Source: Alkalihalobacillus sp. BA299
GTDB lineage: Bacteria; Bacillota; Bacilli; Bacillales; Bacillaceae_F
DNA: 64,000 nucleotides
Direction: 5' to 3'
Assembly: GCF_017745675.1 (NCBI RefSeq)
Contig: NZ_JAFLJM010000013.1
Coordinates: 96,370-160,369, forward strand
In this document: piece by piece, positions 7,892 through 17,164 of the stretch
Numbering within the stretch: position 1 is the first letter of the stretch
Layout: every line of letters begins with the position of its first letter
Notes under the pieces: generated by a model
Database searches by the model: none
The model's input: only the letters and a program-made list of their open reading frames with translations
What the model was told of the DNA's origin: nothing
Program-made: the position numbers and the translations under genes

Positions 7892-8956
7892 ATGTACGAA
7901 CTATTAAAAACATTAACTTCATTACATGGTCCTTGCGGTTACGAGCAACCGGTAGCTAAGTGGATAAAAAATACAATTGAAGATGTCGTTGACGAAGTAA
8001 AGGTCGATGGGTTAGGCAATGTTATTGCGTATAAAAAAGGAGCTACTCCTGGTCCTAAAGCGATAATTACTGCACATATGGATGAGATCGGTTTTATTGT
8101 AAAAAAAATCGAAAGCAACGGTTTAATTCGTTTTGAAAAATTAGGAGGACATGATGACCGAATATTACTTGCGCAAAAAGTTCAAGTTCGAACAAAATCT
8201 GGGTTACTTACAGGGGTAATTGGGACGATCTCAGCCCATTTTGCCAAGTTTGATGATCCCAAAAAAGTTCGCAACCATAGGCAGCTATACATAGATATTG
8301 GAGCAACATCAAAGGGAGGTGCAGAAGAGTTAGGGGTAGAGGTAGGCAATCCAATTACATGGGCACCATCTATAGAGTTTCTAGGGAATGAGCATACAGG
8401 CAGAGTGGTTGGTAAAGGCTTTGATGATCGTGCTGGATGTGCGGTTATCATTAAGACACTTCAAGATCTACAACGAGCTAACTTCACTGGAGAGGTTATT
8501 GCTATTTTTACTGTTCAAGAGGAGGTAGGACTCCGTGGTGCACAAGTGGCTGCAAGACAAGTAGAAGCAGATGTAGCGATAGCGATTGATACGACTGCAG
8601 TGAGTGATACTCCAGAAGAAACGATGGACCAAACGCTTCATTTAGGTCGAGGAACTGGGGTAAAAATTATTGATTTTAGCTTAATTTCTCATCCGAAGGT
8701 CAAAGAAAACCTACTTTATCTTGCAAAAGAAAAAAACATCCCATTTCAACATGAAGTATTTCCAGGGATTGGAACTGATGGAGGGGCAGTTAGTTTAGCG
8801 AATAAAGGTATTCCTACTGGTGTGTTGTCGATTCCTTCAAGGTATGCTCATTCACCTGTTGAAGTGATCGATCTTGCTGATTTAGAGGTAACTCAAGAAC
8901 TATTAAAAGCGTTTATTTTATCAATGAAAGCAGATACTGAATTTTCATTTATTTAG
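7892..8956 (+). CDS. M42 family metallo-aminopeptidase
   Basis: Cytosolic di-metal aminopeptidase/deblocking enzyme of about 354 aa. Seen in order: the metal-binding AHMDEIGF, the bridging-ligand motif GKGFDDRAGC, the catalytic glutamates in QEEVGLRGA, the ligand region DTTAVSDTPE, GIGTDGGAV, and the C-terminal RYAHSPVE that carries the last metal histidine. The full motif set is intact. An ATG at 7886 is only a base or two after AGTGAGGG, whereas the ATG at 7892 has a 7-base spacing and gives the usual MYELLKTLTSLHGPCGYE start, so I chose 7892. Alone on the plus strand, opposite the exporter gene. Confidence 0.92.
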   Translation: MYELLKTLTSLHGPCGYEQPVAKWIKNTIEDVVDEVKVDGLGNVIAYKKGATPGPKAIITAHMDEIGFIVKKIESNGLIRFEKLGGHDDRILLAQKVQVRTKSGLLTGVIGTISAHFAKFDDPKKVRNHRQLYIDIGATSKGGAEELGVEVGNPITWAPSIEFLGNEHTGRVVGKGFDDRAGCAVIIKTLQDLQRANFTGEVIAIFTVQEEVGLRGAQVAARQVEADVAIAIDTTAVSDTPEETMDQTLHLGRGTGVKIIDFSLISHPKVKENLLYLAKEKNIPFQHEVFPGIGTDGGAVSLANKGIPTGVLSIPSRYAHSPVEVIDLADLEVTQELLKAFILSMKADTEFSFI

Positions 8957-9124
8957 GAAATATCTACTGTTTTAGGGGAAAAGGAGTAGGAGTATGAACA
9001 GTATCATAATTAAAGAGTTACACTAAACTCCTAATGTGCCTCATTTCTTTGAAGGGGATATTAATAAAATTATGGAGATTGAAACATATTAAGACTATAA
9101 ATGAAACGGTAAAGGGGTTTAGTG

Positions 9125-9436
9125 ATGGAGTATTTATCTCGTGATGAAATATTAGAGGAAATGAATCAATCTTTAAGGCCAATTATGGAAAAATATGAAG
9201 TTGAAGATATCGGGATTTTTGAAGAACAAGGAGAAGGTAACCATTATTACATTGGGTATACGATTAGAAAAGACGGAGAAGTTTTTATGACACATACTCC
9301 TTTTGTGAGAAATGAAGAGGGACTCTTTAGACCAGAAAAAAATGAGTGGATCATTGAAACTGATAATGGCGACTTAAGAGGTTTTTCATCACTTGATGAT
9401 GTTTTTGAGGAAATGAGTAAAGGACTAGAGCATTAG
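9125..9436 (+). CDS. Small acidic conserved protein of unknown function
   Basis: 103-aa cytosolic protein, rich in Glu and Asp, with no membrane segment. It begins MEYLSRDEILEEMNQSLRPI and contains a likely beta-hairpin region (NHYYIGYTIRKDGEVFMTHT) and a terminal acidic helix (SLDDVFEEMSKG). I recognise the style of a Bacillaceae-specific uncharacterised family, possibly DUF5634, but cannot confirm it. A GTG at 9122 is also in frame; the ATG at 9125 has better spacing from AAAGGGG (7 bases). It ends before a shared bidirectional terminator. Confidence 0.72.
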   Translation: MEYLSRDEILEEMNQSLRPIMEKYEVEDIGIFEEQGEGNHYYIGYTIRKDGEVFMTHTPFVRNEEGLFRPEKNEWIIETDNGDLRGFSSLDDVFEEMSKGLEH

Positions 9437-9551
9437 AATGTTGTAAAAATGAAGCTGTGATACCTTAACTCGTTCAGTTAAGATATATTGTTGGTAATGG
9501 GCAACTTTCATAATCAAGAAAATGCTCATAATGACCCATATAAATAAATAA

Positions 9552-9591
9552 AAATAAGAAGAGGTTGATCATTATCAGCCTCTTCTTATTT
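9552..9591. terminator. Bidirectional terminator between the small acidic protein and the trhA-like gene
   Basis: AAATAAGAAGAGG pairs with CCTCTTCTTATTT, and the stem extends through TTGAT/ATCAG. Flanking A and T tracts allow use from either side of two convergent genes. The trhA-like stop codon at 9591 touches its edge. Confidence 0.85.
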
Positions 9592-10241
9592 CAAATAGTT
9601 ATAGGTAATACATACTTTATAACAGCAAAAAAATGGGCTATCGACCCTGCTAAGACGAATAAATGCCATACTGCATGGTGGAACTGAAATCCTCGCCATA
9701 CATAGAAAACAGTACCAACAGTATAAAAAATACCTCCTAAAATTAACAGCATGATCCCTTCAGAAGGAAGGGTATGTGCCAGTGGCTTCCATGCAATGAC
9801 TATAATCCATCCCATTGCAATGTAAAGGATAGTTGATAAATATAAAAATTTTTTTGTAAAAAAGGATTTAAATACAACTCCGACGATGGCTAGTCCCCAA
9901 ACTATAGAAAGTAATGTCCAGCCGAGAGCGCCATTTAATACAACTAACGTGAATGGAGTGTATGTGCCAGCAATAAATAAGTAGATAGCTGAGTGGTCAA
10001 AAATTTCAAATAAATCTTTAACTTTTCCTTTAGGGAAACTGTGAACTAATGTTGAAGAAACATAAAGAAGGATCATCGTTGCCCCGTAAATGGAGAAGCT
10101 AACAGTATGCCATGCAGACCCTTGATTGACTGAGAAAATGATAAGGAAAACGAGCGCAGTAATACTTAATAATACGCCAATACCATGTGTAATGGCATTA
10201 ACGATTTCTTCCCTCAATGTAAACGTATGTGTTTTAGCCAA
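9591..10241 (-). CDS. trhA: Hemolysin III / TrhA family membrane protein (PAQR-like)
   Basis: Seven-helix membrane protein of 216 aa related to the YqfA/YplQ group and distantly to adiponectin receptors. Seen: NAITHGIGVLL at 15-25, SSTLVHSFP, FDHSAIYLFIAGTYTPF, and the C-terminal FHHAVWHLFVLAGSIAHFFAV. The His residues of the last two blocks plus the HSFP histidine form the expected zinc site. Hemolysin is a historical label; recent work links the family to membrane-fluidity control. It starts at TTG 10241 with GAGGGTG upstream. Confidence 0.88.
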   Translation of the reverse strand: MAKTHTFTLREEIVNAITHGIGVLLSITALVFLIIFSVNQGSAWHTVSFSIYGATMILLYVSSTLVHSFPKGKVKDLFEIFDHSAIYLFIAGTYTPFTLVVLNGALGWTLLSIVWGLAIVGVVFKSFFTKKFLYLSTILYIAMGWIIVIAWKPLAHTLPSEGIMLLILGGIFYTVGTVFYVWRGFQFHHAVWHLFVLAGSIAHFFAVIKYVLPITI

Positions 10242-10397
10242 TTATTTACACCCTCTCCTAAACTTTATACCATAGTTTACATTATACAATAAATTAGGAT
10301 GGAAATGGTGAATAAGAGGTTAACTTAAACGGTTTAAAAATAACAAAGTTCGCGAAAAATAACTTTTAAAAAAATTATTTTCAAACTAATTTTCATA

Positions 10398-10426
10398 TTG
10401 CTTCTTGGTTTAGATCTGAGTATAAT
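10398..10426 (+). promoter_or_regulatory. Sigma-A-type promoter of the ATP-grasp gene
   Basis: TTGCTT (10398-10403), a 17-base spacer, then a perfect TATAAT (10421-10426). It lies 39 bases before the TTG start of the ATP-grasp gene. Confidence 0.7.
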
Positions 10427-10464
10427 TTTCTTATTTAAATAACATTTGGAATGGGGAATAGGAA

Positions 10465-11553
10465 TTGACGACGCAAAGAATTTTATTCGTCTATAATTGG
10501 GTACCTGATGAGGAAAGAACAGAGGCATTTCGTGAATGTGCTTCTACAAAAACCATTCATCAATTAACAGAAATTTTTCAGTCTTATCAAATGGAAGTAA
10601 TTCCTCTAAATCTATTTAATAAAGAGCAATTAACAGAAGCGATTGGTAATTCTAGACCAGATGTAGCTTTTGTAATTGCGGAAGGATTCTTGGGTGAACC
10701 AGAAAGTTTGTATGATGGATCAGGTGCATTAAGTATTCGAGAGGTACTAGAAACGCATGAAGTACCGTATTCACATTCCAATGTTGAAACGATGGAAGCA
10801 TGTCGGAATAAAGATATAACCTATGAAAAATTAGGGCAAAAAGATATTTCTATTCCACGTTTCTTTGTTTTTAATGAGAGACAGGCAGACGTAGAAAATA
10901 TAGAACGTGTTGAATATGTCGTTGGTTTCCCAGTATTTCTTAAGCCGTGTGGTGGAGGATGTAGTATTGGCATTGATGAGAAATCGATTGTTAGGAATCG
11001 CAGCGAATTAGTATATAAACTAGAGCAATTACGTAATTTGATTGGTGACCAACCAATCCTTGCTGAAACCTATTTGCCAGGTCGAGAATACACAGTCGGG
11101 GTTATCGGAAATGGGGTACCGCATGTTTTACCTATAATTGCTTTTCCAGAAGCATTTAACGTTCGAAGTCAAGAAGTTAAAAAGGTTGAACATCAATCGA
11201 GAAGTGAGTTTGAAATTATTTCTACAACGTCTTCTGTTGGGGCAAAAATAAAAGATACTGCGATGCAAGTATTTCAAGCACTCGGAGGGCGAGATCTTAT
11301 TCGCTTAGATTTAAGAGAAGGAGAAGATGGAAAAGTATACGTTATTGATGTCAATGGGACACCCTCTTTATCGATAACAGGTTCACTTTCTTTTATGGCT
11401 GAAAATAGCCATGTTGTTTATCATGAATTTATTGCATATTTCTTATATGTAACGTTAGTAAGGTATAGCTTACCAATTAATGACCAATTAAACGAAACAG
11501 CTATGAAAGTGAATTCGTATTTACAGGGCATTTTTGAAAACCAAACAGCATAA
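10465..11553 (+). CDS. ATP-grasp ligase related to D-alanine-D-alanine ligase, substrate unknown
   Basis: 362-aa cytosolic enzyme of the ATP-grasp fold. The N-terminal third is a Rossmann-like preATP domain (ILFVYNWVPDEER, PDVAFVIAEGFLGE). Then come the ATP-grasp lysine and glycine-rich loop (FPVFLKPCGGGCSIGI), LPGREYTVGVIGNG, and the Mg2+-binding DVNGTPSL in place of the Ddl EVNTxPG. The order is as in Ddl, but the loop with GGGC and the C-terminal tail differ. Ddl itself is therefore unlikely; an amide or peptide ligase making a small product is more plausible. TTG start at 10465 with a short GGAATAGG site. Its own promoter and terminator make it monocistronic. Confidence 0.78.
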   Translation: MTTQRILFVYNWVPDEERTEAFRECASTKTIHQLTEIFQSYQMEVIPLNLFNKEQLTEAIGNSRPDVAFVIAEGFLGEPESLYDGSGALSIREVLETHEVPYSHSNVETMEACRNKDITYEKLGQKDISIPRFFVFNERQADVENIERVEYVVGFPVFLKPCGGGCSIGIDEKSIVRNRSELVYKLEQLRNLIGDQPILAETYLPGREYTVGVIGNGVPHVLPIIAFPEAFNVRSQEVKKVEHQSRSEFEIISTTSSVGAKIKDTAMQVFQALGGRDLIRLDLREGEDGKVYVIDVNGTPSLSITGSLSFMAENSHVVYHEFIAYFLYVTLVRYSLPINDQLNETAMKVNSYLQGIFENQTA

Positions 11554-11555
11554 TT

Positions 11556-11602
11556 AAATAACAATGGAGGCTGACGAAATAAGTCAGTCTCTATTGTTAT
11601 TT
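11556..11602 (+). terminator. Terminator of the ATP-grasp gene
   Basis: AAATAACAAT and ATTGTTATTT form an outer stem, with GAGGCTGAC/GTCAGTCTC (one G-T pair) as an inner stem. It starts just after the stop codon. Confidence 0.78.
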
Positions 11603-11720
11603 GTTAAGCATTAATCTAATACATATTTCTATCTTTTTTAGAAACGATAAGTAATGGTAAAAAGTCTACAAAAACAGCTATAAAAAAAGACATTAACTAT
11701 TTTGGAGGTGCAAGTAAAAA

Positions 11721-11933
11721 GTGAAACGGAAAAATTTTGCTGAAAATAAGCCGACTTTAACGAATAGCCCAGAGCAGGAGGAATATACGATACGTTCTGA
11801 TGTAAGTAGCTATGCACCACAGAGTACAAATGCTTATTATGCAGGTGACTCAGTTAATGAACACAAAGAGCAAGAAGAAGCAAATCAAGGCATAGCAGGT
11901 GAAGAAATAAAACAACAAAACGAAAACCTCTAA
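11721..11933 (+). CDS. Small hydrophilic acidic protein, hypothetical
   Basis: 70-aa, strongly polar protein rich in Glu, Asn and Gln (EHKEQEEANQG, EEIKQQNENL). It has a Tyr/Ser-rich middle (SSYAPQSTNAYYAG) and no hydrophobic core or membrane segment. Composition is reminiscent of small spore-associated or unstructured Bacillus proteins, but I cannot assign a family. Start GTG at 11721; GGAGGTG lies 11 bases upstream, a slightly long spacing. A weak hairpin (ACTCCATTAAGG..TTAATGGAGT) follows it. Whether it is expressed is uncertain. Confidence 0.5.
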   Translation: MKRKNFAENKPTLTNSPEQEEYTIRSDVSSYAPQSTNAYYAGDSVNEHKEQEEANQGIAGEEIKQQNENL

Positions 11934-12105
11934 AGGGCAGACGCTTTACTCCATTAAGGTGACTGACATCTTTAATGGAGTAAAGTGTAAAATAATGCAA
12001 GCACCAATTCGTTTAATATACATAATGAAATCCGTGTCGCAATAAATATAATGGTAAATAGAATCTTACGAAAATACGGAACAACAGAAGTAAGGGGTTT
12101 TGCAT

Positions 12106-13023
12106 ATGGTCCATGTAATACTTAGAAACTTCTTTTTGTTCTTATCTAAAAATCAACTATTAAATCATAGTGCTAGAAAATGGGGGCTTAAGTTAGGAGC
12201 ATCTCAAGTTGTAGCTGGAGAAACAATTTCTCAAGCGATCAAGGTAGTTCGTCAGTTAAATGAGAAAGGCTTAATTTGTACAGTTGATCACTTAGGAGAG
12301 TTTGTCCAAACGAAAGAAGAGGCCATTCAATCGACCAATTATTGTATCCGTACATTAAATGCGATTACTAAGACAGGTGTTAACTGTAATCTTTCTTTAA
12401 AACTTACTCAACTTGGCTTAGATGTAGATAAACAATTATGCTATGAAAATTTGAAAAACATTTTATCAACTGCAAAGAGGCATAATATTTTTGTTCGAAT
12501 AGATATGGAAAACTTTGTGCATTGTCAGCCAACGCTAGAACTTCTAGAAGAGCTTCGCAAAGATTATAATGGGCTAGTAGGAACTGCAATACAAGCTTAT
12601 TTATACCGTGCAATAGACGATGTAAATAACTTAAAAGGAGTAAATCTTCGTCTTGTTAAAGGTGCCTATAGAGAGTCAGCTAAAGCCGCTTATCAAAAAA
12701 AGGAAGAAATTGATGCAAACTTTTTAAAAATTATTAAACAACATTTACGAAATGGTAGTTATACAGCAGTTGCAACTCATGACCATATGATTATTCAGAA
12801 TGTCAAAGAATTTTGTAAACAAGAACAGATCGCCAAAAGTCAATTTGAATTTCAAATGCTATATGGTTTTCGGACCGATTTGCAAGAAGAAATTGCAAAA
12901 GAAGGATACACGATGAGAGTATATGTACCTTATGGGAATGATTGGTTTGGCTATTTTATGAGAAGGTTAGCGGAACGTCCACAAAATGTGTCATTTGCGT
13001 TAAGAGGGTTGTTCTCAAGGTGA
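12106..13023 (+). CDS. putB: Proline dehydrogenase (FAD-dependent, monofunctional PutB type)
   Basis: Oxidises L-proline to pyrroline-5-carboxylate and passes electrons to the quinone pool at the membrane face. 305 aa, the usual monofunctional length. Seen: the TIM-barrel strands, NLSLKLTQLGLD, FVRIDMENF, the conserved LRLVKGAYRE, and the C-terminal YVPYGNDWFGYFMRRLAERP, which holds the substrate-binding Arg pair. A TTG at 12100 is only 2 bases from AAGGGG; the ATG at 12106 has an 8-base spacing and was chosen. No P5C dehydrogenase is next to it. A broken ornithine aminotransferase follows immediately. Confidence 0.93.
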   Translation: MVHVILRNFFLFLSKNQLLNHSARKWGLKLGASQVVAGETISQAIKVVRQLNEKGLICTVDHLGEFVQTKEEAIQSTNYCIRTLNAITKTGVNCNLSLKLTQLGLDVDKQLCYENLKNILSTAKRHNIFVRIDMENFVHCQPTLELLEELRKDYNGLVGTAIQAYLYRAIDDVNNLKGVNLRLVKGAYRESAKAAYQKKEEIDANFLKIIKQHLRNGSYTAVATHDHMIIQNVKEFCKQEQIAKSQFEFQMLYGFRTDLQEEIAKEGYTMRVYVPYGNDWFGYFMRRLAERPQNVSFALRGLFSR

Positions 13024-13049
13024 ATTTAAATGCACAACCTACTTCATAA

Positions 13050-13401
13050 GAAGGATTTTTATCAAAAGCTTTTGAACTTTGTAAACAAGAAAATGTATTA
13101 TTCGTTGCTGATGAAATTCAAACAGGCTTAGGAAGAACAGGTAAATGGTTTGCGTGTGATTGGGAAAAAGTTGATCCAGATATGTATATTTTAGGAAAAG
13201 CACTTGGTGGAGATGTAATGCCAATTTCAGCAGTTTCAGCGGATAAAAATATATTAGGAGTATTCAACCCAGGTTCGCACGGATCAACTTTTGGAGTTAA
13301 CCCATGAAAAGGTTATTCGTTTTGCACCTCCGCTCATTATTACGTAAGAAGAGTTAGATTGGGCATTAGAGCGTGTTAGGTCTGTTTTTAAAACGTCCTA
13401 A
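13050..13401 (+). pseudogene. Remnant of ornithine aminotransferase (rocD)
   Basis: Translating in frame from 13050 gives [49 protein letters not shown] and [11 protein letters not shown], a clear match to the PLP-binding half of ornithine-oxo-acid aminotransferase. It includes the cofactor lysine in LGKALGG. After VNP the frame hits TGA (13305-13307). The text then continues one frame over with EKVIRFAPPLIIT, a stop, and EELDWALERVRSVF, the known C-terminal end. The N-terminal half and an internal part are deleted. This is a decayed gene with no usable start; function lost. Confidence 0.88.
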
Positions 13402-13628
13402 TCGCTTGTTTACTTCAGATGGACAAGCTATTATACCTTTTTTTACGTTAGAATAAAACGTATCGGAGTGAGCGGAACGTTGTACTCTACTAAATATATA
13501 TTATGGGAAACTTTCGAGTTACTATTGTTTCTAGCATATTTACTATTAATTCCGTTCTTTATCTAGTTAGTAGGTAAAGATTTCGGTACAATAGGAATAA
13601 AGATGTCAAAGAAACAAGGGGATACAAA
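13402..13628. other. Upstream region of the AdeR-like regulator gene
   Basis: About 230 bases of AT-rich sequence after the rocD remnant. A TACAAT hexamer lies 35-40 bases before the regulator ATG, but there is no convincing -35. No ORF or hairpin of note. Confidence 0.4.
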
Positions 13629-14876
13629 ATGAGTAGAAACAACTCAAAAAAAAGTGAGTTAAAGGTAGCTTTTAATAATTTACAAGAAGTAGTAGATAAA
13701 ATAAGTGAGCTGCTTCACTGCCCTGTCACATTAGAGGATGAAACACATCGATTAATTACGTATAGTAAGCACGATATTCATACAGATCCTGCAAGATTAG
13801 AAACGATTATAAGTCGGCAAGTGCCGTTTAAAGTAACACAACGCTTATGGAAACAAGGAATTATTCAGAAGCTAAATGAAAATAGTCACCCCATTCGTAT
13901 AAATGCGATTCAAGATATTGGATTAGGGAATCGTGTCGCGATTTCAATACGCCAGAAAGATGACGTTTTAGGCTATATTTGGGTTATCGAAATGGAAAAT
14001 ACATTAGACGAAAATGGTTTCGAGCTATTAAAAGAGGCAGCACAAACGCTTCGAATGTTTTTAGTTAAGCATCGACTACAACAGCGGAAGGAAACAGAAG
14101 GGCAGCAACGTTTCTTTTGGCGATTAATAAATAATAGTTATCAAAAGAAAGAGGATATTACTGCAGGTTTTAATAAGCTTCAAATTGAAATTCCAGAGCG
14201 TTTTTCGATTGCAATTTTTCGTTTCTCAACACGGATAACTTCTAGACAGGAACAACAGTTTATTACTTATCTTCATGCAAGTCATGATTTGGAGATGGTT
14301 TTTTATCATATTGATCAATTTGATTTTACAATATTACTTTCACCTAAGCATGAACAAATTACGATACAAAAGCTATCTCAAATCATTGAAGACATTGTAA
14401 ATTCCTTTAGTGGAAAAGGTAAAACGCCAATAAATGTAGTCGGTAGTTGTAGTCATTTTTTCACAAGGATCGAGCGTATCGACAAAGCATATCGAGAAGC
14501 CTTAACGGTTATGGATTTAAAAGAAACGTATACGAGTGAGTTAACATCTGTTAATGGTTATTGGGAATTAGGAATTTTTAAGTACCTTGATATTATCATG
14601 GAGAGAAAAAAAGAAGATAGTATTGATTGCTTGCCGATTGCATTCTTAACTGAATACGATAAAAAAAATCAAACGGACTTGTTAGAAACATTAGAAGTAT
14701 TTTTAAATACAGATGGAAATGTAAATGATGCTTCTAAGGTGCTACATGTACATCCCAATACACTAAATTATCGAATGAAACGAATCATTGAATTAACGGG
14801 AATACGGCTTAAAGATCCAAAGGTTAAGCTAGATTTATATTTAGAATTTAAAATAAGAAGATGGATGGGTAAGTAA
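13629..14876 (+). CDS. adeR: PucR/CdaR-type transcriptional regulator, probable activator of ald
   Basis: 415-aa DNA-binding regulator. The N-terminal half (HCPVTLEDETHRLITYS...) is a sensory region. The middle contains a GGDEF-like, CdaR-type fold, and the C-terminus carries the PucR HTH (GNVNDASKVLHVHPNTLNYRMKRIIELTGI). It stands directly upstream of ald on the same strand, 113 bases apart. That is the arrangement of B. subtilis AdeR, which activates alanine dehydrogenase in response to alanine. The nearby proline dehydrogenase raises the alternative of a PutR-like role. The family is firm; the target assignment is inference from context. Confidence 0.8.
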   Translation: MSRNNSKKSELKVAFNNLQEVVDKISELLHCPVTLEDETHRLITYSKHDIHTDPARLETIISRQVPFKVTQRLWKQGIIQKLNENSHPIRINAIQDIGLGNRVAISIRQKDDVLGYIWVIEMENTLDENGFELLKEAAQTLRMFLVKHRLQQRKETEGQQRFFWRLINNSYQKKEDITAGFNKLQIEIPERFSIAIFRFSTRITSRQEQQFITYLHASHDLEMVFYHIDQFDFTILLSPKHEQITIQKLSQIIEDIVNSFSGKGKTPINVVGSCSHFFTRIERIDKAYREALTVMDLKETYTSELTSVNGYWELGIFKYLDIIMERKKEDSIDCLPIAFLTEYDKKNQTDLLETLEVFLNTDGNVNDASKVLHVHPNTLNYRMKRIIELTGIRLKDPKVKLDLYLEFKIRRWMGK

Positions 14877-14989
14877 CTTTGTAAAAATACACAAAGATGC
14901 TTGCTCTTTTTTTATGAGATACACAAAGCAAATACGCTTCTTAATGTATATACTTTATATAAATAATTCAATTATAGGAGGCATGTCCA

Positions 14990-16117
14990 ATGATTATCGG
15001 CGTTCCTACAGAGATAAAAAATAACGAAAATCGTGTAGCTTTAACACCAGCCGGAGTTGTTACCTTAACTAACGCTGGTCACCAAGTGTTAATTGAAGAT
15101 CATGCAGGGATTGGTAGCGGATTTACTAACGAAGATTATATTGCAGCTGGAGCGCAAATTGTTGCTTCTGCTAAAGAAGTGTGGAACCAAGCGGAAATGG
15201 TGATGAAAGTGAAAGAGCCGCTTCCATCAGAATATGGATATTTCCGAAAAGGATTAATATTATTTACGTATTTACATTTAGCTGCAGAGCCTAGTTTAGC
15301 GAAAGCATTGGCAGAAAATGAAGTAACGGCTATTGCTTATGAAACTGTAGAGGTGAATCGTACACTTCCATTACTAACACCAATGAGCGAAGTTGCAGGA
15401 AGAATGGCAGCACAAATTGGCGCGCAATTCCTTGAAAAACCTAAGGGTGGTAAAGGAATTTTACTTTCTGGTGTTCCTGGTGTGAAACGAGGTAAAGTAA
15501 CGATTATTGGTGGTGGAGTAGTAGGTACGAATGCTGCCAAAATTGCGATTGGCCTAGGAGCAGAGGTAACGATTATTGACTTAAGCCCTGAGCGTTTACG
15601 CCAACTTGACGATATTTTTGGTAACTCTATTCAAACATTAATCTCTAATCCATTTAATATTGCTGAAGCTGTAAAAGAAAGTGACCTTGTTATTGGGGCA
15701 GTTCTTATTCCTGGTGCAAAAGCACCAAAGCTTGTTACAGAAGAGATGACCCAATCGATGTCACCAGGTTCAGTAGTAGTTGATGTTGCGATCGACCAAG
15801 GTGGTATTATAGAAACGGTTGATCAAATTACTACACATGATAATCCAACATATGTTAAGCATGGCGTTGTTCATTATGCAGTTGCGAATATGCCAGGTGC
15901 CGTACCGCGTACATCAACGATTGCCTTAACAAATGTTACTGTACCTTACGCCTTACAAATTGCTAACAAAGGTGTTCAAAAAGCCATTTCAGAAAATACG
16001 GCATTAAAGTTAGGTGTGAATGTCGCAAATGGTGCCATCACATATGAAGCAGTAGCAAATGCATTAAATATGCCTTATGTTTCAGTTGAAAAAGCGCTAA
16101 CTGAAGTGACGGCTTAA
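14990..16117 (+). CDS. ald: Alanine dehydrogenase
   Basis: NAD-dependent oxidative deamination of L-alanine to pyruvate and ammonia, used in alanine catabolism and during sporulation. 375 aa, standard length. Seen: [20 protein letters not shown] at the N-terminus with the substrate Arg15, [10 protein letters not shown] around residues 74-83, the catalytic His in YLHLAAE, and the nucleotide-binding [34 protein letters not shown] lies 8 bases before the ATG. A strong terminator follows. The PucR-type gene upstream is the likely activator. Confidence 0.98.
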   Translation: MIIGVPTEIKNNENRVALTPAGVVTLTNAGHQVLIEDHAGIGSGFTNEDYIAAGAQIVASAKEVWNQAEMVMKVKEPLPSEYGYFRKGLILFTYLHLAAEPSLAKALAENEVTAIAYETVEVNRTLPLLTPMSEVAGRMAAQIGAQFLEKPKGGKGILLSGVPGVKRGKVTIIGGGVVGTNAAKIAIGLGAEVTIIDLSPERLRQLDDIFGNSIQTLISNPFNIAEAVKESDLVIGAVLIPGAKAPKLVTEEMTQSMSPGSVVVDVAIDQGGIIETVDQITTHDNPTYVKHGVVHYAVANMPGAVPRTSTIALTNVTVPYALQIANKGVQKAISENTALKLGVNVANGAITYEAVANALNMPYVSVEKALTEVTA

Positions 16118-16151
16118 TTAAATCTTGTTTTCCCGAAAATGTTAAAATAGA

Positions 16152-16193
16152 AATAACCAAGGAAAAGCCAATTGCGGTTTTTCCTTGGTTATT
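16152..16193 (+). terminator. Terminator of ald
   Basis: AATAACCAAGGAAAA pairs perfectly with TTTTCCTTGGTTATT around a short GC-containing loop. Confidence 0.88.
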
Positions 16194-16350
16194 CTTTGAT
16201 GCACTATATTACAGCAGGAGTGTGGAAGATACAAATCATAATTATTAAATTAAAAATTTAAATATGATTCACCGATAATTAATATAATTTTAAAGATACT
16301 ATGCTATCTTTTTACTATACATCAAATTTACAAAAAAGTAGGTGATGCAG

Positions 16351-17100
16351 ATGAAAAATCTACATACTGAGGTCATTGCACATCGAGGGCTTTCTGGACT
16401 TTACCCGGAGAACACAATGAGTGCTTTTAAAGCAGCAGCAAAACTCGAAATTGATGGAATTGAAATGGATGTGCAGTTGACAAAAGATAAGGTGCCTGTC
16501 ATTATTCATGATGCAACGTTAGGGCGAACGACAGAAGGGCAAGGAATGGTGTGTGATCACACACTTAAGCAAATAAAGTCGTATAGTGCAGGGGCCTGGT
16601 ATAGTGAGAAATACCGCCAGGAAAGAGTTCCAACATTAGAGGAAGTGTTCTTATGGGCTCAAGGGTTTACATTTAAGCTTAATTTAGAATTAAAAGGTTC
16701 TGCTAAGCAACGAGAAGAGCTTTGGAAAAATGTAAAACAGTTAATAGATAAATATGAAATGAGAGAAAGGATTTTTATTTCTTCTTTTGACCATGTGTTA
16801 ATAGCAAACATAATAAAAGAAGACCCAACTATTGAAACTGCAATCATTGTTATATCAGGAATGTATAAACCATTATCTTATATTCAATCGATTGGTACAA
16901 AGAGCTTTCACTACTTTTACCCATTAATGATAAAGGAAGATGTTGACCCATTAATACAAGCTGGTATTGACGTAAGGTCGTATACGATTAATGAAGCTGA
17001 AATGATCGAATCAGCGTTTCAACTCGGTATCCAAGGAATTTTTACAGATTATCCGCATATTGCTTTAAAAATAAAAGATGATATGTTAAAAGAAGAATAA
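16351..17100 (+). CDS. Glycerophosphodiester phosphodiesterase
   Basis: Hydrolyses glycerophosphodiesters to glycerol-3-phosphate and an alcohol. About 249 aa with no signal peptide, so cytosolic. Seen: IAHRGLSGLYPENT with the catalytic His-Arg pair, GIEMDVQLTKDKVPVIIHDATLGRTTEG with metal ligands Glu and Asp and the second catalytic His, and LNLELKG with the third metal Glu. GTG 16342 and ATG 16345 are also in frame; the ATG at 16351 has 6 bases from AGGTG and gives the typical start. It ends in a terminator shared with glgP. Confidence 0.92.
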   Translation: MKNLHTEVIAHRGLSGLYPENTMSAFKAAAKLEIDGIEMDVQLTKDKVPVIIHDATLGRTTEGQGMVCDHTLKQIKSYSAGAWYSEKYRQERVPTLEEVFLWAQGFTFKLNLELKGSAKQREELWKNVKQLIDKYEMRERIFISSFDHVLIANIIKEDPTIETAIIVISGMYKPLSYIQSIGTKSFHYFYPLMIKEDVDPLIQAGIDVRSYTINEAEMIESAFQLGIQGIFTDYPHIALKIKDDMLKEE

Positions 17101-17103
17101 TTA

Positions 17104-17135
17104 GAAGAGGCAGACGATAAAGTGTCTGCCTCTTT
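17104..17135. terminator. Bidirectional terminator between GDPD and glgP
   Basis: AAGAGGCAGAC pairs with GTCTGCCTCTT around an 8-base loop, with T-rich flanks. It serves two convergent genes. Confidence 0.87.
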
Positions 17136-17164
17136 AATAATAGTAGATTGATAGGTTATAGCAA

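Noticed and set aside
8994..9026. Ten-codon ORF after AAGGAGTAGG upstream of the 103-aa protein
   Set aside because: Too short to support as a gene; no sign of a leader-peptide attenuator around it.
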